Source of the DNA: Tubulanus polymorphus
Lineage: Eukaryota > Nemertea > Palaeonemertea > Tubulaniformes > Tubulanidae
DNA length: 64,000 nucleotides
Reading direction: 5' to 3'
Assembly: GCF_964204645.1 (NCBI RefSeq)
Contig: NC_134025.1
Span: forward strand, 18,260,001 to 18,324,000
Part shown: in pieces, positions 33,733 through 45,967 of the stretch
Layout: each line of letters begins with the position of its first letter
Numbering within the stretch: the first letter of the stretch is position 1
Translations under genes and position numbers: made by a program
The notes under the pieces: model-generated
What the model saw: only the letters and a program-made list of their open reading frames with translations
Database searches by the model: none
Told to the model about the DNA's origin: nothing

Positions 33733-34276
33733 TATAGGGAACCTCTAAATGTATGGCGTAAATATACTGTCAAAATTAAAATAGCATTTTTGACGCGTCA
33801 ATCGATGCGTCAAATTCACTTTATTTATGTTTTGTAATAATTACGTTATTGTTTAGCTGTAGCAAGAACGTACATATAGAACATAGTATTGATTGTTTTG
33901 CCATGCGAGTGAGTTTTGGAGAAAGTTGGACATGCATATATAATGCACCAAGATAGCGATCGTAAATCCGAGAAAAATACATTTTTTCGCTCAAAACTAA
34001 AATTTACTCATTTGGTCGTACTGGACCCATGGTCCTAATTAAAGATATGTGAAACTTTGTTTTTGCCACTAAGCACTGTGCCCAATGTAAATAATATCTA
34101 TATATTGATATTCCGTATGTGGAGTTTTCTTTCAATGATTGCTTGTTTTTGTTCTGATCGATTTCTCCTTTTATTAAAGCGCAATGATTACTGTTTAGAA
34201 GAAAATGTTTAAACAAAATCAAATATATTACCGGTATATAAATTGTTAAAGCAGTAAATGAAAAATGACCGATCTG

Positions 34277-34282
34277 AATAAA
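34277..34282 (+). terminator. Possible polyadenylation signal of the recombinase gene
   Basis: AATAAA 545 bp after the stop codon at 33732, on the coding strand. Another AATAAA is at 34857-34862. Which is used cannot be told from sequence. Confidence 0.3.
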
Positions 34283-35246
34283 TGTTAGAATTTCCCTCAT
34301 GCCAGTCTTACACCTGTTATAGAAATGTAATGAACTAGATTACAGGAGAAAATGTGGAGAAGGTTTTTTTTTTAATGATGTGAACATAAGTAAATGGTGT
34401 ATTTTTGTAGACTAATCTCATTCCTATCAGGTATATTTGTTGTAGGCCATTGATTTCAGGTTGAGAACATAATGATTAAAAAATGTGATTAGTTTCTGTT
34501 TTATCTGCAGTTGACAAAATATCATACAATCCAATGACTACCGGTATAACATATTTGATTTGGGATAGTAAACGCATCGAGTTCCAGGTCAGCTAATCTT
34601 TACACAATTCTTATGAAACATAGCATGAATTTCCATATTGGAACTTGAATTATCGCCTAACTGAAATAACGAAAATCACTGGTCCTAAATGATTTGAGTC
34701 AGAAGGTATCGACTGTATTTTGAATGTATGACATGAATAATATTAAAATATTCCATTGGCAGAATATCCAACTTCCTCGTGGTTTACAATTCTAGGGTTG
34801 ATAAATATATCAGAATTATCTTGTAGAGTTTGTAAATTTGCTAATGCTTTTTTCCTAATAAAGAGATTTCCAATTTTCATTGAAAATTTTGTTTTGTTTC
34901 TGTTGTCAGATGTATCTGGATATTGAAAGCTTTGAAAGGACTTTCATTCCCTCAATTAGAGCCATATTTCAAAAATGTGAATAGAAGTGAAGAGTAGAGA
35001 ATATTCCGACAAAGCAAGGAGAAATATGGAAGTTGTATACCTTACTTGGACGAAGCTCTGTAGGAAAGCCTATCGCAATTGTTATGAATCGACCCAGACC
35101 TGTTAGAACCGACTGTTGCCCGGTCGCTTACAATAGAATAGGCAGTGAGATAATTCGCTGTTTAGTAATGTCTAAGCGTTTGGCCTCAGGTATTCCACAC
35201 GAAGGGCATAGTTTCAGTTATGTTACATGTATAGGTGCATGTATTT

Positions 35247-35419
35247 AATTCATGGGGCATATAGGCCTATATAAATTGTGAGGTTTGCATATCATTAGCA
35301 TATAATTATACATATATGCCCCAGAAACGTATATAATTCATGGGGCATATAGGCCTATATAAATTGTGAGGTTTGCATATCATTAGCATATAATTATACA
35401 TATATGCCCCAGAAACGGG
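35247..35419. repeat. Two tandem 88-bp copies, each a hairpin
   Basis: Copies start at 35247 and 35335 and look identical over their shared length. Within each, TGGGGCATATA near the start is the exact inverse of TATATGCCCCA near the end, so each unit can fold. This could be a small foldback element duplicated once. Confidence 0.75.
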
Positions 35420-35491
35420 TATTAAAATAGCACCACACAATTGGGTTTGAGCCCACAAACCCCGTTAATAGTATGTTTTCAGTATATATAT

Positions 35492-35541
<50 letters not shown>

Positions 35542-36311
35542 GTGGTAAGTATTTAGTCAATATATGACGTATTTTATACACTACTACTAGTACTACTAAA
35601 CTTTACTATAATTAAGTACCGGTATTTTTAAAATATTACACTCTTTCTGAAAACAGGGCTTACGACGCACAATAGTTACCATATCCCATTAAATACAGTA
35701 GGGCCTACCCGGTACCAAATATTTTAATTGCCACTGTGGTCATTGCGTATATAATTCTGTGAGCGGTCCATATCAAGGCGACTCAAGGTCTTCTTCCCAG
35801 CAATTGGGAATACGAAACCTAGAACTGTTTAAAAATGTTAATCATGATTTCCGATGTTGTGGCTTCTGGGATAAAAGTAATCGTCATATATCTAGCAAGT
35901 GAAAACAAGACAGCTGAATCTCCAAAGAAATCGGCATTTGATGTGCCAATGTGCCCACATAGAGTTACCACCAAAAAGGTAAAAAAGTAATTCACGTGCA
36001 TACAACTCAATTGCCATACCCTGTATTTTACATGTACTGGTAATTTATTTTCATAAAACTCAGTCACTGTAAAAATGAATTTAAGAGCTTTGGTCAGATT
36101 TTACATTTTGTGTTATACCAGTAGGTTGAATAGCTTGGGTGGTAGATATAGTGATGAGCGCTGATAATGTGAATTGTACCAGGGATTCAACGGCCAGTGC
36201 TATACAAGAAAAAGTGTGAATCTTTATTCTTTAAAACATTGCTTTCAGAATCGGTGAGCTGAATAGTTTTGACAGGTTATAAAATGCAGTCATAGAATTG
36301 TGTAAAAAAGG

Positions 36312-36365
36312 TGTAGCGTGGTCAGCGAATTCGGTCTCAACCGCTGGATCGAGATTCATCAATAC
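36312..36365 (+). mobile_element. Weak tRNA-like SINE head
   Basis: TAGCGTGGTCAGCG resembles an A box and GGATCGAGATTC a degenerate B box, 32 nt apart. It lies in the gap between the recombinase gene and the DDE-like gene. Confidence 0.35.
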
Positions 36366-39201
36366 TCTTTCTTAGGTTTTATGGTGAGTTTAAAAAGATG
36401 ATTTTGGATTTAATTATTTGAAGCAACCGGATACACTGTGGTATACATGTTTACATAGCAGCGTAATTTAATACTTGGTGAAGAGGTGTACTAAGCAATT
36501 ATGGTAGCATGTACTGGTATTATCCATTGACTTTTTGGTTTTTCTTGAGCATTTACATTCGTACAATTTGTTTTGTTCTATTCAGGTATCTCGATTTCCA
36601 CCATGGAATTTTTCGTGAACGATCTTGCAGGATACCCGACATGTTCAAGCCATTCCATGGCTTCTATGATAATCGCATTAATCATCAGAAATCTCCAAAG
36701 GTTAGAATTAAGTAATTTCTTCCCCTTGAGAGTTGAATTGCGTCCCAGGTTGGCTGTTATCTCTTTCTTTTTAAGCATTATGACAGCACTAAACTTGTAT
36801 TTAGTTTGTCGAAGTAAAAGGCCTATAGGGCTTATGTTGTAATTTGCTAATATTCGACAATAGATAAATATTCTATTCTATTATTCTACAAATACCGGTA
36901 ACTGACATTTTACAATGCAAGAAAGATTTTGAATGTTATCGCATCCCAGATCCTGCTTACTTATTTTGGTGCAATCATTAATATCCCCCACCCCCATCAG
37001 GGGTTGACCTTCACTTTTCATGACAGAGTCCTTTTATGTAAGTTTTTCATATAATGTTAATCAGTTGAAGGATTAAGTACTCATATCAACATGTGCAGTG
37101 ACTTACTCATGCAGCCTTATCTGAGCAAAAACAGCTGGAAACATCTTGCAGATGAAATTGGTCTATTGGTGGAAGGCATGCAGAAATATAAGGAGTTTCT
37201 ACCATCACAGCAGGAAATAAATGCCAGACACCATTCATCTCTTCAAAATAATGCGAGATCCGGATTTAGAATTTTCCTATTGGTTTATCGAATGTAAATA
37301 ATTCATAATTTCCTTGCTGATGGCTAACTAACCAACCAGCAATATCCAAACAAGCAGGGCTTGAAACTTTAACCTTTCAAAGGACAGGTGATGCAGACAC
37401 ATGTATTTTTTTAGTCTTCTATTGATTTTATGTTGTTTTGCAGCCAATGAAAAAGAAAAAGAAGATTACGTCGTTCTGGACAGAATGTTAAAAGATTCTG
37501 ACTATTATCAGCCAATCAGCTTACAGGATTTGGAGCCATTGGATCGCTACGAGAGGTGTACGTGGATCAAAAACATTACTGTCTCCATGTCCGTTGCATT
37601 ATAGGCATACCATCAGGGAAACTACTTGGGAAACTTGACTTTTATATGGAAGGTAGCTCAAGAAAACTGAAACGAAGAAGACAATCTCAAAGCAATATCC
37701 ATGGCAAAAAAGGATATAAATAAATATTCGACTCAAGCTATGCGCAAGTGCTTCATACAAAATTATATCAAACCGGTAACATTGAAGCCATCCATATTAA
37801 GAGACATTTATAGATATTTCAGCACCAGAAACGTGTGAAGAATACAAAGTCGACGAGAGGGTTACTGCATTTCTTGCCGAAAGTGGCTATCCTAACTTGT
37901 TTTGGGATCTCCGAAAATTAAACGGCAACCCAGGCTCTACCAAGTTTGATGATTTCTGGAACGAATTAGGCAATTATCTGGAAGAAATTGCTGACGTTAA
38001 CGACTGAAGGGATGGCCCGGAATTATACTTACCGTTGGCTATAAGCATTCGTGAATTGAACGAGTCTATAGTGGTTAGATTGCCTCCAGATACACCAGTC
38101 CCTAGCAACAGTTGGATAAGGTAAGTACACGTGTAATAACTGACATAAAAGTTTTTTCTTCAATAGGAATTTAAATCAATAAGCTGAGGATACCTGGATC
38201 CACAGGTTGTTTGAGATTGGATCTTAAGAAAATGTTACAATTCTGTCAACTCTTGTTTTATTTTGATGTACTTCAGATTACAGTTTTGGCCGAGTAACAG
38301 CCGGTCTAAGGCTGCTTTTCACTACACAGGTCGTTTTGCGGTCAAGTACGTTGTTCAGCAGAGACTATTATGCCAGGAGCATCCAGATCTTCAAAATGTT
38401 AAAGGTAATACTACAATGTAGCTCTATTTAGACAGTGCAATATAGCTCAATTAAGTCATTCAATGGCTATCGGAGGTAGCACTCTTTTTTGTAAAACAGA
38501 CAACTAAATATTGATTTTATTCTGTTTTCTTCAGGAATTCGCTCTTATGTGGAGAAAACATTGTATGTTTTTTTGCTTAGACGACAAAGCTGTTATCCCC
38601 TTGGGTGAACCTGGGGCTCCTGTTTCCACAGGTGTTTGCCAAGGACGAGGGCTAACATTGGCTGATAACTCAACAAATCAATGTTTAGACCATGATTTTC
38701 ATGTGTGCGGTCTGATTCCATCAGTTACTTTACATGTCGAGATTCCCAGCGATTCGAGAGACAGTTTTTATGATGGTCAGGTCATGTATGTGTGAAAGAT
38801 AAGGTATATATTAATCAATATGTAAATTCATCAACATCAGGGTATTTTGTGGCTTATGTCATTTCTATAATAAAACAGATTTTACGAATAAACCTGGTGT
38901 GGAAGCAGTAATCTCTGAAATGTGAACTTGAAATATCAGTATTTATTACAGCATACTGATTGTTGTGTAAATTCAAATCCCTTTTCAGATTTTTGAGCCA
39001 TCTAGTGCATCAAGGCATGGAAGTGAGCAGGAGCTGCTGAAATGCGAGTTGTATTCTCCCGACGATGTATTTTCTTCGAAGCCCATCCTGATTAATTATA
39101 CTGATGGTGGGCCTGATCACCGAACGACATATATATCAGTGAAATTGGCAGCAATCCCGCAGTTCATTGGTATGTAAATAAAGGACCCTCTACATTTCGA
39201 T

Positions 39202-39276
39202 AGTCTTATACCAGGCTATACTTAAGTTAATTTACTGTAAATTAACTTAAGTATCGCCTGGTATTGGTATAAGACT
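39202..39276. repeat. Palindromic hairpin in an intron of the DDE-like gene
   Basis: Left arm AGTCTTATACCAGGC..ACTTAAGTTAATTTAC (39202-39235) pairs with the right arm 39237-39276, interrupted only by a mismatch and a 6-bp insertion (TGGTAT). It looks like a minimal foldback insertion. Confidence 0.7.
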
Positions 39277-39984
39277 GGTATTCATATTTTCAGACTCATT
39301 TTAGCGCCAAATTCGTTATACCACCGAAATTACTTCAGTCCTGTGGCCGGCATTATAATGAGCAGTTGCGCTTATTTTAAAAAACCTGTATGATTTTCTT
39401 TTCAGCTCTCAATTTAGATATGTTTGTCCATGTACGCACAACGCCTCATGGTAGTTACCTTAACCCAGCAGAATGTGTAATGTCAGTTCTGAACATGGCT
39501 TTACAAAATGTTGCCCTCGCACGGAACAGAATGCCTGAACACCAGGAAAAGTATATGAAGCCCTGTTCGACGATGAAGGAGGTTAGGGAGAAGGTAAAAG
39601 GACTTCCATCTTTAGAAAGAGAGTTGAGAAAGTGTACAGATGAGGTAGGCGCAATCTACATACATAAGAGTGTGGTCGACTGTGTAAGAAAAAAAAGTTT
39701 TTCTTTCAATAGGTCAAGGATATAGTTGCTGAGAGGTTTCGTCGTCTCCTATATAAAGAAAAGTCAGTTCGCACCCGGCCTGCATGCCAAGAAGACGACA
39801 TAAAGATTTTAAATGATTCTCTGACTATAAATAGTCCGAATATATCACTCGACTCGAAAGCGTGTGAAGTTAAAGCCGACAAAGCTTTCAACACCTTCAT
39901 GGAAAACCATTGTCGAGCACGCCAGTATTCATTCCAGGTACTTTATATAAATATATAGTATAGAACGACTAAATAATAAATTGC

Positions 39985-40605
39985 CCATGGGCAAAGTGTG
40001 GTTTACCTTGAAAGCTAGAGGTTGTTTGGGGTAAGGGCATTGCTTGAAAAATCTTTTTAATTCGTGACTTCAAAGTTCTACAAGTGTTTTATTGTATTTT
40101 ATCTTTATTAAAGGATTATTTTGTAGTCAAATAAGACTAAAGATATACATTTGTTTAGGTCCACATCCAAAATTTCGTAGGGTACAGGTAGGCGCGGCAT
40201 GGAAACTATATTATATTTTCAAAGAAATATTTTTCATAATATGAAAAAATATTCAAATAAAATTCATTATGATGTCACATATCAGAGGGTGGCTGAATGT
40301 ATGGCCGCGGAAGCTAAAATACCGGTGCAGTAAGAAACGGCGTATAAGATCGTTTTAAATCCTGGAATTTACCACTACAATATTCAGACCTCGACCTAAA
40401 CCTATAGTTTGCTGCTTAGTATTTTCAGGTCACAAGAAATTACAATTTATTACAAATTCTATCAAACAGAAAACACAGCGCTCTTCTGTTGATGAAATGT
40501 CAAATGCGCTAGCAAGCAGCGTTACAGTATCTTGAACTTGAACTATCACTATAGTAGTGTATACTGTACAAGCATGTGTTTGTGTGCAACAGTCTATAGC
40601 ACATC
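39985..40605 (+). repeat. 600-bp dispersed repeat, copy A
   Basis: From GCCCATGGGCAAAGTGTGG to GTGTGCAACAGTCTA; nearly identical to copy B at 62388-62985. Internal blocks: AGGTAGGCGCGGCATGGAAA, GATGTCACATATCAGAGGG, AATACCGGTGCAG. It separates the last two exons of the DDE-like gene and may have removed or interrupted an exon. No inverted termini or coding capacity were recognised. Confidence 0.75.
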
Positions 40606-40943
40606 GTTGCCAGAGAAGGGTTAACGTGTGGGTCTCAGATTGAGGCCCAGTATTACTCTGGTAAGCATGGGGTGAACAATTTGGGTCTGTTTTCTTTTTT
40701 TTGGTATTTTACTCCTCAATCTATATTGAACTTATTTCAATTTTTGTAGCATTGGTACATTACGGTGTAATTTGTGTGCATTGCGGTACAGATGACGACA
40801 TAGTAGATGACGACGACCCTACCATGTCGGAAGCAAAAGCTAGATTTCTAACCGTGCGCCCTGTGTGTAAATTGTGTATTGTTATTAAAGGTCTTGTTAC
40901 AAGGGGAAAACGCAATCAAAATACATGTCATTGTGAAGCTTGA

Positions 40944-41600
40944 AATCTCATCAGTGTGTCAATTTAATTCTATTCTTTGTGGATTTATAAACTATCTAGT
41001 GAAATGGCATAAGTTCAAGTCCGTCTGTCCAGTCTGACACAATAGAGAGCTGTTATCTATCCTATATACTTGAGATGAAACTGGAATTCTTAAATTACTG
41101 GATTCTCGGCGATCGATCTGAAATCCAAGCGATTCATAAAACACCTAAATTACATTGGGATCTTAGATTCTTAACTGAAAAATGTCATTTTTCAATTCTT
41201 TTGTGGATTCCTTTGAATTCTGCCTAAAAATAGGTTAAAAAAAGAAAAGTTTTTTTCCCCCTTCCAACCACGTTAAAGTGTACACCACCTCTGAATAAAG
41301 AAAAAGTTTATCTTTTTTTTTCCCTTTACCCCACCGAAGATTTCCTCCCAAAATCCCAAAATCCCGAAATCCAAGTAATTTAAAAAAAGCTACTTGGTCC
41401 ACTACAACCAGCCTAAGGATGCTCTTGTATTACCAACCAATTCACCACAGCATGTTTTTTAAACTCCAAAATGAAGGAAACTACGAATATAATACGAAAG
41501 TAAGTTGTAAATAAAACTGTCGATTTGAAATTGTCAAATGTTTTAAGAACCATTTCCAAAGTGCGCACGGTCTCATGACTGCTATGAACCCCCTCGTTAT
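40944..41600. other. No gene recognised
   Basis: 3' flank of the DDE-like gene up to the MITE. AT-rich, with C/T and A/G runs at 41240-41330. Confidence 0.4.
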
Positions 41601-42175
41601 TAGCCCACTTGGGGCTTAAGTACCAAAACTTTTTCCCACCTATGAGTACTGATGACAGCAAGATGGCCACCAATTGCGTCATAATTGGCTGATCAAAAAT
41701 ACCTGTCTGAAGTATAAAACATCCCTTTCCAAAGAATACCCATCACAAATTGCAATCAGAAATGGCAAACCAGTACGAAGCTACAGGACCCAGAATTCCG
41801 GCAAAATTGACATATTTGGGCACTAAAAAGGTCATAGGACAGCCATCTTGAGTCCGTTCGACCTAATTTTTCTTAAAGCTGATGGGTCCTTCGGGGTATC
41901 AAATATAAACGAAAGATCGAGGTAATTGATCAAAGCGTCTTCAAAATTTCCCTCAAAAAGTTCAAAAATGTGTAGAAAGTGCTGAATTTGGCGAACAACA
42001 ATGGCTGCCAGTCAGCCATATTGATTCTGACAGGGCCAGTTTTTGGGTTGATATCAAGACATTACATTGAAGCGTCTTCAAAACTTCCCAATATAACTGG
42101 ATTCCGTCTACGGACGGACGACGGACGAAAAGTGAACGCAATAGCCCGCTGGGACTAAAGTCCCAAGTGGGCTAA
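41601..42175 (+). mobile_element. MITE-like element with both terminal inverted repeats
   Basis: Left end TAGCCCACTTGGGGCTTAAG; right end, read in reverse, TAGCCCACTTGGGACTTTAG. The body (about 575 bp) is the same tail sequence found in the composite repeats (GGACGGACGAAAAGTGAAC, AGTGCTGAATTTGGCGAAC), so the composite family probably arose by fusion of this MITE to the minisatellite head. A reverse partial head follows at 42190-42552. Confidence 0.55.
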
Positions 42176-42588
42176 AAAGGTTTTTTGAGTAAACTATCGA
42201 CAGGATTTACAGCAATCAATTGCAAAGTTGTATTGCATGACTTGTTCTACGATAATGGAGTTTTCACAGGTCATCAGCTGGTCACCAGGGGGCGTTAAAT
42301 AGCCGAATAACTTAGTATTTTCATATTGTATTGGTACCCAGGCATATTTTGTAACCACAATGAATTGTAAAGTTGTAGATTGACATGTTCTATGAGTGTG
42401 GTGAGGTCTGTGGTTTTAAGGTCATTGTCTTTAATTCCAGGGGCATGGAATATCTGAATAACTTAGTATTTTCATATCATATTGGTACCTAGACATTGTT
42501 GAGCAATTCAAACCACTTCCTAAGTGGGTGTGGTGTCCCCGGACCCCTAATGAGATATGTTGCAAATTGTTTTTGTTTATGATTTCAG

Positions 42589-43545
42589 GTTATAGCAGCT
42601 GGACATGGCGAGTTAGTTGTTGCACGTCGCCCTACCTCCGGAAACTTCAAAGCATGGCATTACCTACCCTGTGAACATTGTCTTGCTTTCGACTTGCGCA
42701 ATTCTTTGTACCAGCATGTTAAAAAATGTCAATGTCAATGTTAACGGAATTCAACTTGTTTATTGGAACCTTCGATTACTGTTGATGAAAATTCTATGGA
42801 ATCTTCCTTAAATGAGCTACTAAGCGGGTTATAAGAAACATCTTCAAACCCAGGCATTGCTGTAATCTGCCGCAATGATGATCTACTAAAAGATTTTACC
42901 TCTTCTCATATTGACCGAATGGGTGACAAAGAAGATCAACGATTAAAGGATATGGACAATGCCGCACAAAAGTCAGAACAGTTGCTCGACTTTTGAAGCA
43001 TATGAATAAGAAGAAGGGTTTCGAGAAACCATTGTCATTACATATCGAGTATATAGTTCGACTTTGTCGTAGAATCAGTTAAAGGACTTTCTAAATCCAT
43101 TGATTCTCCTCAAATAGCTATTGTCCTCGGCCATTTCCTGAAGCACATTGTGCTTCTCAAGCGTTGTATTGGTGTGGAAAAGAATTCGGAAGAAATTAAA
43201 GAAAAACGTGTGATTTCCAGTACCTACGATGCACATTGGACATGCAAAGTCTCAAGCGTTGTAGTAAGATGTCAAAAGATTCGTAAGATCAATAAGACGA
43301 AACCTAAACTGAAAACATCAGATCTTGTCAAAATGAAAGACTGGCTGATTGCAGAGATCAAGAAGAATCGTCACCATGAATCGCCCGATTATGCGACTTG
43401 GAAATATATGGCGCATTTAACTATGTGTCATATACTGATGTTCAACAGGAGACGTCCTGCTGAAGTCCACGTGCTGAAAGTCGCTGAAAGTGAAGAAATA
43501 ATCAAAGGGCTTAGTGTTTGTGAGAGAGCAATGGTTGAAAGGTAG
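42589..43545 (+). pseudogene. Second, degenerate copy of the zinc-finger/recombinase region
   Basis: After GATTTCAG it reads VIAAGHGELVVARRP, then YLPCEHC..H, matching residues 402-452 of the intact gene's main exon (VIKEGHGTLVVVRRP, YVPCEFC). Further matches in order: NPGIAVICRNDDLLKDF (intact: NPGIPGICEKDELIGEF), a stretch with WTCKVSSVVVRCQKIRKINK (intact: WNNTVSCVANRRIKLRKLNQ) and MFNRRRPAEVHVL (intact: LFNRRRISEVEEM), ending VERAMVER-like in place of LAEQLLVKR. Stops and frameshifts occur at about 42742, 42834 and 42995. No OTU part precedes it and none of the later recombinase exons was found downstream. It is divergent enough to be a separate subfamily rather than a recent duplicate. 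Confidence 0.78.
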
Positions 43546-44560
43546 AAATAAATGTTATAGTTTTTAGACTACTTAAGACTTTTGTCCCAAGAGGCTATTA
43601 CATTCACTTTGTGTCCATCCACCATCAAACTTTCAGTAGACAGAACACTCTAACAATGAGCAGTTTTGAAGTTGCTTCCCTCTGACTAACATTATGCTAA
43701 GGTATTGGGTATAAGTGTACAACAGTTGATTAGGCCACACCAAAAGAAAACCCTGTTTCTCGGGCTCGACCGACCCAATATTTTGTGGTATCATACACTC
43801 ATTTTCAGAATAAAATACTATCTACCCTTTTCAAAATTTTGGGTGAAATAGTTTTTTTCAAAATATATATGTGGCTGATCGACTACCAAACTCTCCCCTA
43901 CGTAAATACTTACGCAATTTCCACATTTTATCATCCTTGAATAAAATTAAAGTAGGCGCCCAACGCACGACTTCTCCCAGTCTCATCTGTGTTTGTTTTT
44001 AACAGCACGCCTGTGATAACTATGCTGTACCTTCTCTATTGATCGCTTCACATGGATTTCCGTAGTACTATAGCGATAAATATATGGTTATATGTGTGTA
44101 GATAGCTCCCACCTCTAAATTAGTTGAAAAACTGACTGTTGATTAGATGAAAAAGCTGAGAGCATTCCACAGCCCGCTATTGTCAACAGACTATTTAGTC
44201 CATTATTTATTTATTCATCACCCCTCACAATTATACCTAAGAATGTACTAAAATTTAATAGAGTAGAGCAGTAACACAGTTCACAAAAAGCCAACGGCCA
44301 CGGTTAAACCGTACGGGTTAGCAGGTCTTTAACTCCATTGGTATCGCCATACTTGCTAGTTTGGATACTGAATTGAATAGCCTACTCGGTTATATTCGTA
44401 ACACCGAACAAATTATAAGCGAACATACGATACCTAGTCGAATGAAATGCTCGGTAAAGTCATTGACTAGGTTTTACTAGTCATAAAGTCATTAACTAGT
44501 TTTTCGTCGTTGACTGTTTTGACTTTACGTTTCATTCATAACTGTCAGTCATCAAATAAG
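43546..44560. other. No gene recognised downstream of the recombinase pseudogene
   Basis: The later recombinase exons (TKLR box, GH...Y box, SANT) were looked for here and not found, so the pseudogene is 3'-truncated. Confidence 0.5.
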
Positions 44561-44569
44561 ATAACAACT

Positions 44570-45130
44570 AGAATCACTGCGGATGAAATATCCTGATGAA
44601 GTGTGAATATCCTGATGTCTTTAGAAAACTTTCTGGAGACAATTTGGTTAAGGTGACAATTTGGCGACAATTTGGTGTCTTGAATCGCATTTACGCAAAA
44701 ATGACCTCTACTGACCTTGACCTTTGGAACCCAAAATCAATAGGGCACATCCTCTCCCTATGGGTAATAAAACTATGATATAGCATTGTCCTGCCATGAA
44801 TGGTTCTTCTTGAATAGCACTGACAGGGTTTCACATAAATGACCTCTAGTGACCTTGACCTTTGGACCCTAAAATCAATAGGGCACATCTTCTACCTAGG
44901 GGTAATATTACTGTAATATCATTTCCTGCTATCAATGGTTCATCTTAAATCCTGTTCACAAGGTTTCTCATGAATGACCTATAATGACCTTGACCTTTGA
45001 ACACAAAAATCAATATGGCACATCCTCTTCCTAGGAGTAATCATAATATGGAATATCATAGTCCTGCTATCAACGGGTCTTCTTGAATCGCGTTCACAAG
45101 CAGGTGAGGACGGACGGACGAACGGACGGA
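44570..45130 (+). repeat. Three tandem ~137-bp units with a GGACGGACGG tail
   Basis: Units marked by ATGACCTCTACTGACCTTGA at 44701, 44839 and (diverged) 44974. Each also has CAATAGGGCACATCC and a TCTTGAAT block. The array ends in GGACGGACGGACGAACGGAC, like the tails of the MITEs above, which suggests another non-autonomous element. Confidence 0.65.
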
Positions 45131-45689
45131 TTCCAAGTCAACAAAAAAGCCTGACCACACGAAATACAGTAAAAACCACTGATAAGTCAATGAATCTTTA
45201 ACCCCAGGTTTTACCAGCTGAAGAAATATTTATCTCGACGTTTATTCATACTTGTCAACTACTTAGTATTTTTAGGTCACGATAAAATATTCATTGAAAG
45301 TTTACTTATTTCAAAAACTTTTCATTCAAACACTGTATGATAACATAGTCATAAGGTGCGCACCAATGTGAGCAGTGGTATGCTGTCACGAGTGACTGTG
45401 TGCATAGTGTGTGTAAAGAGATTATGTTGATCAAACACAGCAGCAATGCAGTGAAAGAAAGATAGACGCACGTGTACGTCACTGACATAACTCAGTGCTA
45501 ATCAAAACTCTGACCCAAATTACCAGCAGTAGAAGTAAACGAACCCGTACTCCCTTTTTTTAAAGTTCATAACCGCATTCACAGATGTGATAAGAAAGGA
45601 TGAGAAAGCATAGTTTTTACGGAGCATCCGTACTTCCGTATTTAGCTATTATGATCTGTAGCAAATACGGAAATCCCGTAGAGGTAAAC

Positions 45690-45967
45690 AGGTCTGATTT
45701 ATGCCCCCTCGAAAAATGTGTAAAAAGTGCCGATTTTGGCTAACAACAATGGCTGCCAGTCGGCCATCTTGAATCTAACAGGGGCAGTTTTAGGGCTGAA
45801 GATGTGTCTACGGTAGATACAAGTGTAATCTAAATACTAAGACATTACATTGAAGCATCTTTAATACTTCCCAAAATAACTGGATTCTATCATCAGGCGA
45901 TGGACAGATGTAAGGACGAAAAGTGAACGCAACAGCCTGCTGGGACTTAAGTCTCAAGTGGGCTAAA
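45690..45967 (+). mobile_element. Partial MITE/composite tail
   Basis: AGTGCCGATTTTGGCTAAC, GCTGCCAGTCGGCCATCTTG, and ends TCTCAAGTGGGCTAAAAA 145 bp before the ZC4H2 exon at 46112. Confidence 0.55.

Larger units (their letters stand above)
33733..36585. other. Spacer between recombinase gene and DDE-like gene
   Basis: No coding exon recognised. Contains the possible polyadenylation sites, an 88-bp tandem duplication (35247-35419), a TA-rich run at about 35480-35545 and a weak SINE head. Confidence 0.5.
36586..40943 (+). pseudogene. Decayed multi-exon gene with a DDE-like (RNase H-fold) signature
   Basis: Exons recognised: 36586-36700 (MFKPFHGFYDN), 37115 to about 37290 (WKHLADEIGLLVEGMQKY), 37444-37555, about 37557-38120, 38277-38404 (LQFWPSNSRSKAAFHYTGRF), 38535-38780, 38989-39169, 39406-39644, 39713-39937, 40750-40943. 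Candidate acid triad: LDDKAVIPLGEPGAPVSTG, then YTDGGPDHRTTYIS, then NPAECVMSVLNMALQN, the spacing of a DDE transposase/integrase core. The same order occurs in a large family of uncharacterised cnidarian and mollusc proteins I recall. Most junctions from 38989 to 39937 keep phase. Decay: frameshift near 37555, in-frame TGA at about 38006 (VND*RDGPE), one-base mismatch at the 38404/38535 junction, and a repeat inserted at 39985-40605. Probably a dead mobile-element gene. Confidence 0.65.

Noticed and set aside
35033-35248. 71-residue plus-strand open frame between the recombinase and DDE-like genes
   Set aside because: No recognisable motif, no splice context, and no homology to neighbours.
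44691-44888. Minus-strand open frame with repeated CPIDF phrases
   Set aside because: Arises from the 137-bp tandem units.
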